A program made the translations under genes and the position numbers. This document shows, one piece after another, positions 27,307 to 35,388 of a stretch of DNA of 40,095 bases (the first letter of the stretch is position 1; the number at the start of each line of letters is the position of its first letter). Source of the DNA: an uncultured Akkermansia sp. (GTDB lineage: Bacteria; Verrucomicrobiota; Verrucomicrobiia; Verrucomicrobiales; Akkermansiaceae); assembly GCA_947588735.1 (NCBI GenBank), contig CANQAD010000013.1, positions 1-40,095 of the forward strand, written 5' to 3'. Below the pieces are notes generated by a model. The model saw nothing but the letters and a program-made list of their open reading frames with translations. It was not told the origin of the DNA and did not search any database.

Positions 27307-27951
27307 ATGACAGGATTTTTTATTACCGGTACCGATACGGAAATTGGCAAGACCTATGTGACCTGCGCGCTGCTGCGAGACCTGCGCGCGCGCGGCTTGC
27401 GCGCAATGGGATACAAGCCCGTGGCTTGCGGCGACAGGTCGGATCCTCGCGCCATGCGTGAAGCTGCTGGCGAGCCTACGCTGAGCCTGGAACTTATAAA
27501 CCCTCACTATTTGCGCGCTGCCACGGCTCCGAGTATGGCGGCAGAGCTGGAGCAGCGAACACTGAGTGCAGCGGGACTGGCAGAGGGGATACAGGCGCTG
27601 GTGGCTGAGGGGTATGATCCTGTCCTGGTGGAAGGCGCGGGAGGCTGGGAGACACCTCTGTCCGCAGCCGGAGAAACAATGGCGGACCTGGCGGTGACGC
27701 TCGGATTTCCCATCGTGCTGGTGGTCGGCAACAAACTGGGGGCAGTGAACCATACCATCCTCACGGTGCAGAGCATACGGGCGCGCGGTCTGGAATGCCG
27801 CGCCGTTGTGCTGAACCAGCAGAGCGAGGAGTGGGATGCGGCATGCGTGAGCAACGGCAGACTCATTGAAAGGTATACCGGAGTGCCGGTGTGCGCCGAA
27901 CTTATTCATGGACAGCAGGATATAGATTCGCGCGTTGTGCTGGGCGTGTAA
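27307..27951 (+). CDS. bioD: Dethiobiotin synthetase
   Basis: Forms the ureido ring of dethiobiotin from diaminopelargonate, CO2 and ATP. The 214 residues start MTGFFITGTDTEIGKTYVT with the P-loop near residues 8-16, then YKPVACG with the substrate lysine, VLVEGAGGWETPL and VVGNKLGAVNHTIL, all in the order of the BioD family. ATG 27307 is chosen over an upstream TTG at 27301; AAAGGA lies about 10 nt ahead. No other biotin genes are near, so the pathway is split. folP follows after 26 bp. Confidence 0.93.
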   Translation: MTGFFITGTDTEIGKTYVTCALLRDLRARGLRAMGYKPVACGDRSDPRAMREAAGEPTLSLELINPHYLRAATAPSMAAELEQRTLSAAGLAEGIQALVAEGYDPVLVEGAGGWETPLSAAGETMADLAVTLGFPIVLVVGNKLGAVNHTILTVQSIRARGLECRAVVLNQQSEEWDAACVSNGRLIERYTGVPVCAELIHGQQDIDSRVVLGV

Positions 27952-27977
27952 AAGCAAACGAGAATACCATTCCCCCT

Positions 27978-28799
27978 ATGACGGATACAAGGATGTGGAA
28001 ATTGCGCCGCGGGACATTGAAACTTCCGCCCGGCGGGGTCGTTATGGGCATCTTGAACGTGACGCCGGATTCGTTTTCGGATGGAGGACAGCATTGCGAC
28101 CCTCAGGCAGCGCTTGCGCATGCGAGGCAAATGCTGGCTCAAGGAGCTGCAATAATCGACGTGGGCGGAGAATCCACTCGCCCCGGAGCGGAGGCGGTAG
28201 ATGTGGCAGAAGAACTGCGCCGGACCCGACCGGTAGTGCAGTTATTGCACGAGCAGCTGCCCGATGCAGTCATTTCGATTGACACGCGGCATGTAAAGGT
28301 GGCTCAGGCTGCGTTGGAGGCTGGGGCGGATATCGTGAACGACATTTGTGGGTTAGGTGATCCTGCCATGCGTGAATTGTGCGCTCGGAGTGGTTGCGGC
28401 GTTGTTCTCATGCACATGCAGGGCGAGCCATCTACCATGCAGAGTAATCCGACCTATGTGGATGTGGTGGCGGAAGTGCGTGATTTTTTGCGACATAGGG
28501 TGGAGCTGGCTTGTCGGGCCGGGGTGAACCTGCGTTGCATTTGCCTGGATCCCGGCATAGGTTTTGGCAAAACAACGCAGCACAATATGCAACTCATCGA
28601 TCATTTGGAAACGCTGCGTTACCGTGATTTACCCATTCTCATGGGGTTATCGCGCAAGCGGTTTTTGTCGGCTCTGTTGCCGGGGGATGCTCAGGCAACG
28701 GTGAAGATGAGTTTAAGAGCTGCAGAGCGTGGTGCGCAGGTGCACCGAGTGCATGAGGTGGCTCCCCTGTGTGTGGCTCTGCACCGCGCGTTTAAATAA
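27978..28799 (+). CDS. folP: Dihydropteroate synthase
   Basis: Condenses p-aminobenzoate with hydroxymethyldihydropterin pyrophosphate in folate synthesis, the target of sulfonamides. The 273 residues contain MGILNVTPDSFSDGG (first signature) and DVGGESTRPGA, then ISIDTRHVKVAQAALEAG, VNDICGL and the C-terminal pterin-binding LMGLSRKRFL. Size is normal. ATG 27978 places the catalytic start about 20 residues in; an upstream in-frame ATG at 27891 would lie in bioD. Convergent with the PA14-like gene; a GC-rich stem (GGCGCGG/CCGCGCC, 28804-28835) lies between them without a T-run. Confidence 0.96.
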   Translation: MTDTRMWKLRRGTLKLPPGGVVMGILNVTPDSFSDGGQHCDPQAALAHARQMLAQGAAIIDVGGESTRPGAEAVDVAEELRRTRPVVQLLHEQLPDAVISIDTRHVKVAQAALEAGADIVNDICGLGDPAMRELCARSGCGVVLMHMQGEPSTMQSNPTYVDVVAEVRDFLRHRVELACRAGVNLRCICLDPGIGFGKTTQHNMQLIDHLETLRYRDLPILMGLSRKRFLSALLPGDAQATVKMSLRAAERGAQVHRVHEVAPLCVALHRAFK

Positions 28800-28863
28800 A
28801 GACGGCGCGGAGGCTCTTTTCAGCACGCCGCGCCGGAAAAGCAGGGACTTGCAGCCTGCGGCC

Positions 28864-30252
28864 TCATGGCACGGCCGCCCAGATAGGCGAATCCGGGTTG
28901 AAAGGCGGAAGCTGGAATTTGCCACCCCAGAAGCCTGCATGACCCTTTCTGAGTTGATCAGCAATCTCCTGTTTTGTTGGGGATGAAAAGTTCGTGCGGA
29001 AGAGATCCAGCTGACGTTTTTCAGTGCTGGCACGCTCTTTCTTGTTCATGTCGGTGACATCCTCAATGAAGAGGCAGTAGCCGAAGGCGCCGCCAGGAAT
29101 TTCCGAGACCATAATCTCAATGGGATAAGTCTCGCCTTCCGTTACTTTGAACGCTTTCCCGGCTGTCAAACCGCCCAGCTCCTGGTTCCATATTTGTGTT
29201 TCGGCAGTTTTGATTTGAATGTAGTCTTTCTTGTTTTTGAACTCACCATTTCGAATTCTCGCCCAGTAGTCGAGAGATTTCTTGCCCGAAACCTTGTAGC
29301 CAGCCAAAGTCGGGTCGTCCTTCTTCCAGAGAGAAGGAACAATGTAACCGGCTTCCAAAACAACATCTTCTGCCCTTTTCCCTCCAAAACGCACCACCAG
29401 CGTGTCGTCCCCGGCGCCTATGAAGCGGAATTCACCGGTTTTAGGAGCGCGCACTTTGCCGCGGTATACGCACACCCAGCCGGCTGGTTGGCAGATGTCT
29501 TTGCATTGGTAAGCATAGGGGGCGTAGGCCGCGGTAGTCATAGGTACGTAAAAGCTGGAAGCATAGAGCTTCTGCGGCGAACTGTAGAACGAGGAGAAAG
29601 CGTTGCTTTTTCCCTCATTGAAGTAGCTGTTGATCCGTTCCACAATGCGAAAACTCGCGGCGGGCGGCGCAACGTTGAAGGTGTAAACATTTTTGCCGTC
29701 TTTCCTTTCGGTCTTGTAGAAAACAACCTTCTTGTTCTGCTCGCTGCGCATGATGGAAGATGGTGAATGTCCGTCTTTCGCGAGTTTGAGGTCGTAGAAT
29801 GTGCCTTCCAGAGCAGAGCCGCCAGCTGTGCCGGAGCCCATGCCGCTGCCCCCCTCGCCCAAACCATCCCCCAGGTTCATATCCATCGACATGTCGACTT
29901 GGTCGAAGCTGATGTCGCCGGTGGTATCAAAACTGACCGGTGCGGCTACGGGCCCCACCGCGTTCTGAGCCACGATAACGCTCGGGGTAACGCTCGGATT
30001 CGTGGAAACAGATTTGGATGTCAGTTCTTTGCTCACCGGGGCATTGGTGGGAGGACCATCCTCCGACTGCGGGACGTAGGCGATGAACTCCGCTGGGATC
30101 TCCCCTTGAATGATCAGAACGGTGAAGTAGAGGATGCTGCCAAAGAGCAGGAGCATGCCTATGCAGATGCCCAAGGAGACGGCGTTGCTCATAAAAGCAT
30201 CCTTTTTGAGTTTGCGCAGAGCCTCATCGCTCATTTGAATATGAAGTGCCAT
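28864..30252 (-). CDS. Single-pass membrane protein with a PA14-like domain
   Basis: 462 residues. A short cytoplasmic part (about 1-24) and one helix near 25-48 (SLGICIGMLLLFGSILYF) lead to a large outer part. First a Ser/Thr/Pro and then a Met/Asp/Gly-rich linker (DVDMSMDMNLGDGLGEGG; GSGMGSGTAGGSALEGTFYD), then from about 165 a folded region. Residues about 250-400 (KVRAPKTGEFRFIGAGDDTLVVRFGG) resemble a PA14 carbohydrate-binding fold. The GTFYDLK motif after a glycine linker is one I associate with verrucomicrobial proteins, without a known role. A promoter lies upstream (30279-30307). Function unknown; an envelope or glycan-binding role is inference. Confidence 0.7.
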   Translation of the reverse strand: MALHIQMSDEALRKLKKDAFMSNAVSLGICIGMLLLFGSILYFTVLIIQGEIPAEFIAYVPQSEDGPPTNAPVSKELTSKSVSTNPSVTPSVIVAQNAVGPVAAPVSFDTTGDISFDQVDMSMDMNLGDGLGEGGSGMGSGTAGGSALEGTFYDLKLAKDGHSPSSIMRSEQNKKVVFYKTERKDGKNVYTFNVAPPAASFRIVERINSYFNEGKSNAFSSFYSSPQKLYASSFYVPMTTAAYAPYAYQCKDICQPAGWVCVYRGKVRAPKTGEFRFIGAGDDTLVVRFGGKRAEDVVLEAGYIVPSLWKKDDPTLAGYKVSGKKSLDYWARIRNGEFKNKKDYIQIKTAETQIWNQELGGLTAGKAFKVTEGETYPIEIMVSEIPGGAFGYCLFIEDVTDMNKKERASTEKRQLDLFRTNFSSPTKQEIADQLRKGHAGFWGGKFQLPPFNPDSPIWAAVP

Positions 30253-30278
30253 AAAGTTTCGGGATGAGTTACAGATTC

Positions 30279-30307
30279 AGTATACCCTGAAGCAGTAGTT
30301 TTTGCCA
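30279..30307 (-). promoter_or_regulatory. Promoter of the PA14-like gene
   Basis: On the minus strand: TGGCAA (complement of 30302-30307), 17-bp spacer, TATACT (complement of 30279-30284), 26 nt before the ATG at 30252. Confidence 0.55.
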
Positions 30308-30326
30308 GAATAAAAATGGAGAGCAA

Positions 30327-30346
30327 GTGTTACATTTGTGTAACAC
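30327..30346. promoter_or_regulatory. Operator-like palindrome between divergent genes
   Basis: GTGTTACA-TTTG-TGTAACAC: perfect 8-bp arms with a 4-bp centre. It lies 19 bp beyond the -35 box of the minus-strand PA14-like gene and 73 bp before the plus-strand small secreted protein gene. The form is that of a dimeric repressor site; the regulator is unknown. Confidence 0.5.
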
Positions 30347-30419
30347 GCAGGACAAAAAATGGCGGTTATTGAAGAAGCGGACGGGGAGGGATTTCTAAAC
30401 GGAAAAAGGAGAAAAGACA

Positions 30420-30695
30420 ATGAAGCGAGGAATCCTGATAGCAGGCATATTGGTGGTGACGCAGTTGCCGTGGGACACGGCGGCCGCGCTCACCGTGAAC
30501 ATAGGCAATGATCATGATCGACAGGTCGAGCGCCGTGAAGAGCGCCGCCGCGAGGAACGAGCCAGAGAAAGGGACCGTGATGAACGAAGGCGGGATGGCC
30601 GTCGCTTGCATCACGACCACGACTCCGATGATTTTCATCGTGTGCTCAAGCGAGTGATACGCGATGAAAACCCTCCGCATACCCGACGGCGATAA
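30420..30695 (+). CDS. Small secreted Arg/Glu/Asp-rich protein
   Basis: 91 residues. A clean signal peptide (MKRGILIAGILVVTQLPW, then DTAAA) is followed by TVNIGNDHDRQ and a highly charged region (about 34-66) of alternating Arg and Glu or Asp, then histidines (LHHDHDSDDFH) and a basic tail. The ribosome site AAGGAG stands about 9 nt ahead of the ATG, one of the clearest in the window, which supports a real gene. No family is recognised. The alternating charges suggest a helix or disordered chain; the His/Asp cluster could bind metal (inference). Convergent with the porin gene across 19 bp. Confidence 0.65.
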   Translation: MKRGILIAGILVVTQLPWDTAAALTVNIGNDHDRQVERREERRREERARERDRDERRRDGRRLHHDHDSDDFHRVLKRVIRDENPPHTRRR

Positions 30696-30714
30696 GTCGG
30701 TGCATACCGTGTGA

Positions 30715-32211
30715 TCAGAACTTAAAGACTCCCTGCAGCTGGAGTACAACTGCGCCGGAACGTGCAGTCTCATAGACCGGGTCAAAGATGTACTGCACGT
30801 CCGGCTGCAGGTAAAAAGTGGGTGTGAGCTGCACTACGGCGGAAAGCTCCATGCCGTATTCGTCCTTGTTGTTATAGGGCTTTGCAGAGCGGGCGGCGCG
30901 TTCCCAGAAAAATCCCAGAGCCATTTGGTCGTTATTGGCCTTGCTTCCCCAGCCCGTAGAACGGAAAGGAGCCTGCAGCACCAGGCCTGTGGTGACAGCG
31001 GCACGCACTGTGCTCACGGTAGCCGCATCTTCGTCCATAAGCCCGCAGCGGGTAAAGGCTCCCAGGTGGGAATTTTGACCGAGCTGCTGTTGGAAGTTGA
31101 AAGCGGCGCCGGAACCATTTTCGCCCTGGTAGCGGGTAGTGGTGTACTGAAAGCGATAGATGCCTGGGCCGAGCCCGAAAAAGTTCTCAGTGATAAGACC
31201 TATTTCGCCGATGTGCACCCAGGCATTGCTGCTGATGGAGGGGAAGGGATTATGATTGATGCTCCCGTTGCAGCCGGTGGTGGCGTACATCGTGTAAAAG
31301 TTTTTGGTGGGCTGCCAGGCCGTCAGATACCCCCAGTTGGCCCATTCCAGCGGGAGAGTGGGGTTGAAGTTGAACGCTTCATTGGTCAAATTTCCCGCCC
31401 AATTGGCTGAATAGGCGTTCTGGTCTAAAAAATCGGTCGTATCAATGGTGCCGATCATGCCTGTCCATTTGCCGTTAAAACAACTGTAGCCCAAGGCGAG
31501 ATTCGGGATAAACACGCCGTGCCCACCGCGAATGCTGCCTTGGGGGTTGCTCAGAGAACCCACGCTATTTTGTGCGCTGCGCCTGCGCTCGCTGTAACGG
31601 ATTCCCTGTCCCCAATCCGCTTCCGCTGAGAGGAAGAATCCCTGGCTGTTGTCACAATCCTTCACCAGGTACCACATGGCGTTCAGCACATTATTGGTGG
31701 CCGGGAAATCACGCCTGTTGCCCGCCATGCTTTGAGGCAGTCCGGTATAGTTCATGCTCAGTGTGGCGGTGTACTGCAGTCCGATGCGTGAGAGACGCGT
31801 TTTGAGTTGTTGGGCAGCGGATGAAATGGCATCCTGTTCGATGATGCCGCAAGGTTCGGCACAGGTGTTGCCAGGCACAAAAATACTGTCCAAGTACGGC
31901 ATGAAACGCTGGGGAGCTGCCGGAAAAAATCTCCACCCCCGGCAAGTGTTCCCTTTGCCCGAGCCATCCAAATAGCGTTCAATTTGCTCCAGCAGGCTTT
32001 GGTGGGTGGGTACGCCCGGGTAGCGCGTGCTCTGCTGCTCCTGCGGGTTGGGCATGCCTTGCCTCAAGCTGCCGCCCGCCTCCGCAGGATCCATGCTGAA
32101 GGGGTTGCGCCCGAACATGGTCTCGATATACTGCCATGGATACTGAGCCCGCACCGGGCTTGTCCCCAAAATAAGCGTCGCCACCATGAGGAAAAGATTC
32201 TGCGTTTTCAT
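30715..32211 (-). CDS. OprB-like carbohydrate porin
   Basis: 498 residues with a signal peptide (MKTQNLFLMVATLILG, cleavage near PVRA-Q). The C-terminal half shows beta-barrel strands and the typical OprB closing LTPTFYLQPDVQYIFDP, ending in phenylalanine (LQLQGVFKF), the outer-membrane insertion signal. Middle segments (SAEADWGQGIRYSE, AFTRCGLMDEDAATV) fit barrel strands. At least eight cysteines (GNTCRGW, GNTCAEPCG, KDCDN, GYSCFNG, TTGCNG, TRCG) are unusual for a porin and may form disulfides. ATG 32211 is chosen because the signal peptide starts there; the frame is open for 74 further codons upstream. It would admit sugars through the outer membrane. Confidence 0.75.
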   Translation of the reverse strand: MKTQNLFLMVATLILGTSPVRAQYPWQYIETMFGRNPFSMDPAEAGGSLRQGMPNPQEQQSTRYPGVPTHQSLLEQIERYLDGSGKGNTCRGWRFFPAAPQRFMPYLDSIFVPGNTCAEPCGIIEQDAISSAAQQLKTRLSRIGLQYTATLSMNYTGLPQSMAGNRRDFPATNNVLNAMWYLVKDCDNSQGFFLSAEADWGQGIRYSERRRSAQNSVGSLSNPQGSIRGGHGVFIPNLALGYSCFNGKWTGMIGTIDTTDFLDQNAYSANWAGNLTNEAFNFNPTLPLEWANWGYLTAWQPTKNFYTMYATTGCNGSINHNPFPSISSNAWVHIGEIGLITENFFGLGPGIYRFQYTTTRYQGENGSGAAFNFQQQLGQNSHLGAFTRCGLMDEDAATVSTVRAAVTTGLVLQAPFRSTGWGSKANNDQMALGFFWERAARSAKPYNNKDEYGMELSAVVQLTPTFYLQPDVQYIFDPVYETARSGAVVLQLQGVFKF

Positions 32212-32279
32212 AGATGCACGGTGAGAAACACATCCGTTTGCAACCGTTAAATAACAACCAGAAAAGCGATTGAGAGGAG

Positions 32280-32620
32280 TCAAGTAACGGAGAAAATTCC
32301 CAAAGAGGTTGACAGGGTCCGTTTTTGTACCGAAAAGGTCGTGATAAGGAACATTTCCACACCGGAGATGGAGTTGACTCTTTCCTCGTTCCTGCAAGTT
32401 TTGACGATCCGGACAAAGCTGATCAACACGCACATTATCAACAAATCGTCATCGTCAATGTCAGGACACTCTGCGATGCGAATCAAGTTGTCCCTCTTCC
32501 CGTCCTGATCACGCCTGTCATTCAAAATAAATCTTCGCAACGCGCACATTATCAACAAATCGTCAATCGAAAATCGTTAATCGTAAACAGGCAAACGCAT
32601 TTTCCTGCGTTTGTCTCGAA
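32280..32620 (+). repeat. Decayed, overlapping R1 remnants
   Basis: Two R1-like right parts are visible: CGCACATTATCAACAAATCG at 32431 and again at 32543, each followed by AWTCGTM heptads. The second closes with the hairpin GGCAAACGCA-TTTTCC-TGCGTTTGTC. AGTAACGGAGAAAATTCC near 32284 resembles the R1 left body. Apart from these and the glyS promoter I see nothing in the 458-bp gap. Confidence 0.6.
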
Positions 32621-32631
32621 TGTATTTCGGC

Positions 32632-32659
32632 TTGCAAAGGGGGGCAAAAGCTGTAGAAT
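32632..32659 (+). promoter_or_regulatory. Promoter of glyS
   Basis: TTGCAA (32632-32637), 16-bp spacer, TAGAAT (32654-32659), 10 nt before the ATG at 32670. The leader would be only a few bases. Confidence 0.55.
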
Positions 32660-32669
32660 GAGAGCCGTT

Positions 32670-34259
32670 ATGGCTGATCGTAAAGACACGGATCCCGTCC
32701 GGATGGAAAAAATTGTGAGCCTTTGTAAGCGCAGAGGGTTCATCTACCAGGCTGCCGAGATATACGGAGGGTTGAATGGGTGCTGGGACTACGGTCCGCT
32801 GGGGGCGGAGCTCAAGCGTAATCTGAAGGAATATTGGTGGCGGGTAAATGTGCAGGAACGGCCGGACATTGTGGGGATGGACGGAGCGATACTGACGCAC
32901 AACTCGGTGTTGGTGGCGAGCGGTCATGTGAGCGGCTTCACCGATCCGCTCTGCGATTGCCTGCTGAGTAAGGAACGCTTGCGCGCCGACCAGATACCGG
33001 CGCAGAGTGGTGTGGCGTTTTGGTGGAAAGGCGCGTCAAAAAAGGACGGCAGTTGGAGCACGTCCAAGGAGTTTTCCATGCTGGCGCCCACGGCGGAAGA
33101 AAAGGATGCCAAAATGGCGCGCAAAGGGGCTTTGCAGTACTACGCGCAAATGGCGGGCAATAAAACTCAACCGGCTGATATTGAACTGACAGGAGAGAGT
33201 ACGCAGGAAGTGCATGACAGTGTGCGCTACAATCCCGCCAATGGGTCGTTGGTGACTGAGGCGCGTTCGTTCAACCTGATGTTTCGCACGACAATAGGAG
33301 CCGCTTCGGATGAAAACGATCCCGCGAGCACAGGCTGGTTGCGGCCGGAGACGGCGCAGAGCATTTTCTGTCAGTACAAGAATATCATGGACAGCTCGCG
33401 TATGAAATTGCCCTTTGGTATCGCGCAGATTGGCAAATCCTTCCGCAACGAGATCAATCCGCGCAACTTCACGTTCCGCTCGCGAGAGTTTGAGCAGATG
33501 GAAATCGAGTACTTCTGCCGCGCAGAAGACGGGATGCGGCTCACTGATGAATGGCTTGAGCGTTGCCTGTCTTTCTATGAAAACATCGGCATACCGCGTG
33601 AAAAAATCCATGTGCTGGATGTGCCGGATGGAGAGCGGGCCTTCTATTCCAAAAAAACCTACGATCTGGAGTATGCGTTCCCCTTCGGGGTGCAGGAGTT
33701 GCAGGGCATTGCCTACCGCACGAATTACGATCTGACGCGCCACCAGGAGGGCTCCGGCAAGCCCATGGAATACTTCGATGAAAGCACGCGCGAGCGTTTC
33801 ATCCCGCACGTGGTGGAGCCCTCCGCCGGGTGTGACCGTACGGTGCTTGCTCTCCTGTGCGAGGCCTATGATGAAGAGGAGCTTGGTGCTGAGGGTAAAA
33901 GTGACGTGCGTATCGTGATGCACTTCCATCCGCGCGTAGCTCCCGTGAAAGCGGCCATCTTCCCCCTGCTTAAGAAAAATGATCAGCAAGTGCGCATTGC
34001 CCACGAGATAGAGGCCATGCTGCGGCCCTATATGAACGTCTTTTATGATGAGGCGGGGGCAGTGGGTCGCCGCTACCGTCGGCAGGACGAAATCGGCACT
34101 CCGTACTGTATCACCGTAGATTTTGAAACGCTCGGCGAGGGTGAAAGCGGGGATCCGACGCTGAAAGGTACGGTGACCATACGCCACCGCGATTCAATGC
34201 AGCAGGAGCGTCTCCCCATCCCGGATCTGCTCCATTATTTGCTCCGCCGTATTCACTAA
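32670..34259 (+). CDS. glyS: Glycyl-tRNA synthetase, alpha2 (eukaryote-like) type
   Basis: A class II synthetase charging tRNA-Gly, 529 residues. The family marks are GGLNGCWDYGPLGAELKRN near the start, the class II motif 2 block GKSFRNEINPRNFTFRSREF, the preceding RPETAQSIFCQYKN, and the C-terminal anticodon-binding domain (from about 430). This is the single-chain type, not the glyQ/glyS two-subunit type. The start at 32670 is placed after the -10 box; an earlier in-frame ATG at 32658 overlaps that box and would add four residues. The region RADQIPAQSGVAFWWKG through ADIELTG is an insertion typical of the type. Confidence 0.95.
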   Translation: MADRKDTDPVRMEKIVSLCKRRGFIYQAAEIYGGLNGCWDYGPLGAELKRNLKEYWWRVNVQERPDIVGMDGAILTHNSVLVASGHVSGFTDPLCDCLLSKERLRADQIPAQSGVAFWWKGASKKDGSWSTSKEFSMLAPTAEEKDAKMARKGALQYYAQMAGNKTQPADIELTGESTQEVHDSVRYNPANGSLVTEARSFNLMFRTTIGAASDENDPASTGWLRPETAQSIFCQYKNIMDSSRMKLPFGIAQIGKSFRNEINPRNFTFRSREFEQMEIEYFCRAEDGMRLTDEWLERCLSFYENIGIPREKIHVLDVPDGERAFYSKKTYDLEYAFPFGVQELQGIAYRTNYDLTRHQEGSGKPMEYFDESTRERFIPHVVEPSAGCDRTVLALLCEAYDEEELGAEGKSDVRIVMHFHPRVAPVKAAIFPLLKKNDQQVRIAHEIEAMLRPYMNVFYDEAGAVGRRYRRQDEIGTPYCITVDFETLGEGESGDPTLKGTVTIRHRDSMQQERLPIPDLLHYLLRRIH

Positions 34260-34278
34260 GGTGAGTGGAGCTGGCGAC

Positions 34279-35388
34279 TCACGCAAATTGGGTGAGCCAC
34301 CGGCGGTACGCATCTCCATCCTGGAGGGATGGGCGAACCGTGGCGCGCAGTGTCCAATGAATATGCGAAAGAAGCAGGGGAATGTCGGCGGCGGACAAGG
34401 CCGCATCCATGGCTCGTTTGTGGGCGCGGATTGCAGCGCGTGAGGCTCCGTGCACCATGCCCATGATTTGAGGATTGCCGAAGGGGACCGCACCGCTGCG
34501 GTAATAGCAGTGAGTCATGCAGGTGTGACGCGCGCAGAGACCTCCCGCTTGTTCTTCGCTCCCCGGAGGCACAGCCCACATGAGCAGAGCTGCTTCTGCA
34601 GCGCCGGCGGCACGTTTTGCCGCAGGATGCGTGTGGTTGAGGATGACCGCGAAGCGACCGACTGCACCGAGCTGCGCGAGATGATGCGCGCAGCTCAGAT
34701 AGACCGGCAGAGGCATGCCGATCTCTCTTGCCCGCAGTTGCCATACGGCGCTGCCGGGCAAAAGTTCCTGCGGCCGGAGGGGAGGACGCAGGCTGTTGAG
34801 CACGAGCCGCTGCCGTTCATTGAGCGCGGGGGAGGCGGGACGCTGCATGGCGGGCATGACATCATCCAGCGTGCCCGGAGGCAGCGCGGCACGGCGCATG
34901 TGACCGACGCTCAGGCGGAACATGCCCACCACCGGCATCAGGGCATACCTCTCTGCACCGATGTGGCGCGCAAGAATACGGCAATGCTCATCGGGGCTGT
35001 TTGTCCGTTCCGGGAGGCGCAGAGTGGTCCAAAGTCGGAAAGAAGCGCCGGGGGCGGAAAGATCATCAGGTTCGCGGATGACGACGTGACCGGAAAAGGG
35101 ATCGTGCTCGATGAGCCAATCGTAGGCGTTGGAAAGAGCAGAAGCGTCCGAAAGCTGCCAGGCCACCAGACAGCCCGGGGTGAGGGCGTTGCCGGGGAGG
35201 GTTTGGCGGATGCTGCGGATGATGCCTTCCCTCAACATGGCGCGCAGGCGATGGAGCGCCTCCTCCTCAGTCATGTCGCAGCGAGCAGACAGCTCGGCAA
35301 AAGGCTGTTCATGGAAGCCGACGAGTTGGTCCTCCGCCACGGCAAGCAGGCGACGGTTGGCAGTGTCATCCAGGAGGGCGGAGCTCAT
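34279..35388 (-). CDS. Fused AhbA/AhbB-like siroheme decarboxylase (Lrp-fold)
   Basis: 369 residues made of two related halves. Half 1 (about 1-170) has a winged helix (FAELSARCDMTEEEALHRLR) and an Lrp-like domain with FRLWTTLRLPE and LMPVVGMFRLSVG, as in AhbA/NirD. Half 2 (about 188-369) has a winged helix, then GRFAVILNHTHPAAKRAAGA and MTHCYYRSGAVPFGNPQIMG, close to the AhbB/NirL pattern VSHCYRR...YNLxxMIHG. AhbA and AhbB normally are two proteins of about 160 residues that decarboxylate siroheme on the way to heme or heme d1. Other heme genes are not nearby. It may be misannotated as an Lrp/AsnC regulator. The ATGA overlap with ispE shows co-transcription. Confidence 0.7.
   Translation of the reverse strand: MSSALLDDTANRRLLAVAEDQLVGFHEQPFAELSARCDMTEEEALHRLRAMLREGIIRSIRQTLPGNALTPGCLVAWQLSDASALSNAYDWLIEHDPFSGHVVIREPDDLSAPGASFRLWTTLRLPERTNSPDEHCRILARHIGAERYALMPVVGMFRLSVGHMRRAALPPGTLDDVMPAMQRPASPALNERQRLVLNSLRPPLRPQELLPGSAVWQLRAREIGMPLPVYLSCAHHLAQLGAVGRFAVILNHTHPAAKRAAGAAEAALLMWAVPPGSEEQAGGLCARHTCMTHCYYRSGAVPFGNPQIMGMVHGASRAAIRAHKRAMDAALSAADIPLLLSHIHWTLRATVRPSLQDGDAYRRWLTQFA

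Noticed and set aside
28804..28835. GC-rich stem between folP and the PA14-like gene as a terminator
   Set aside because: The stem has a 17-nt loop and no T-run, so it is noted only in the folP entry.
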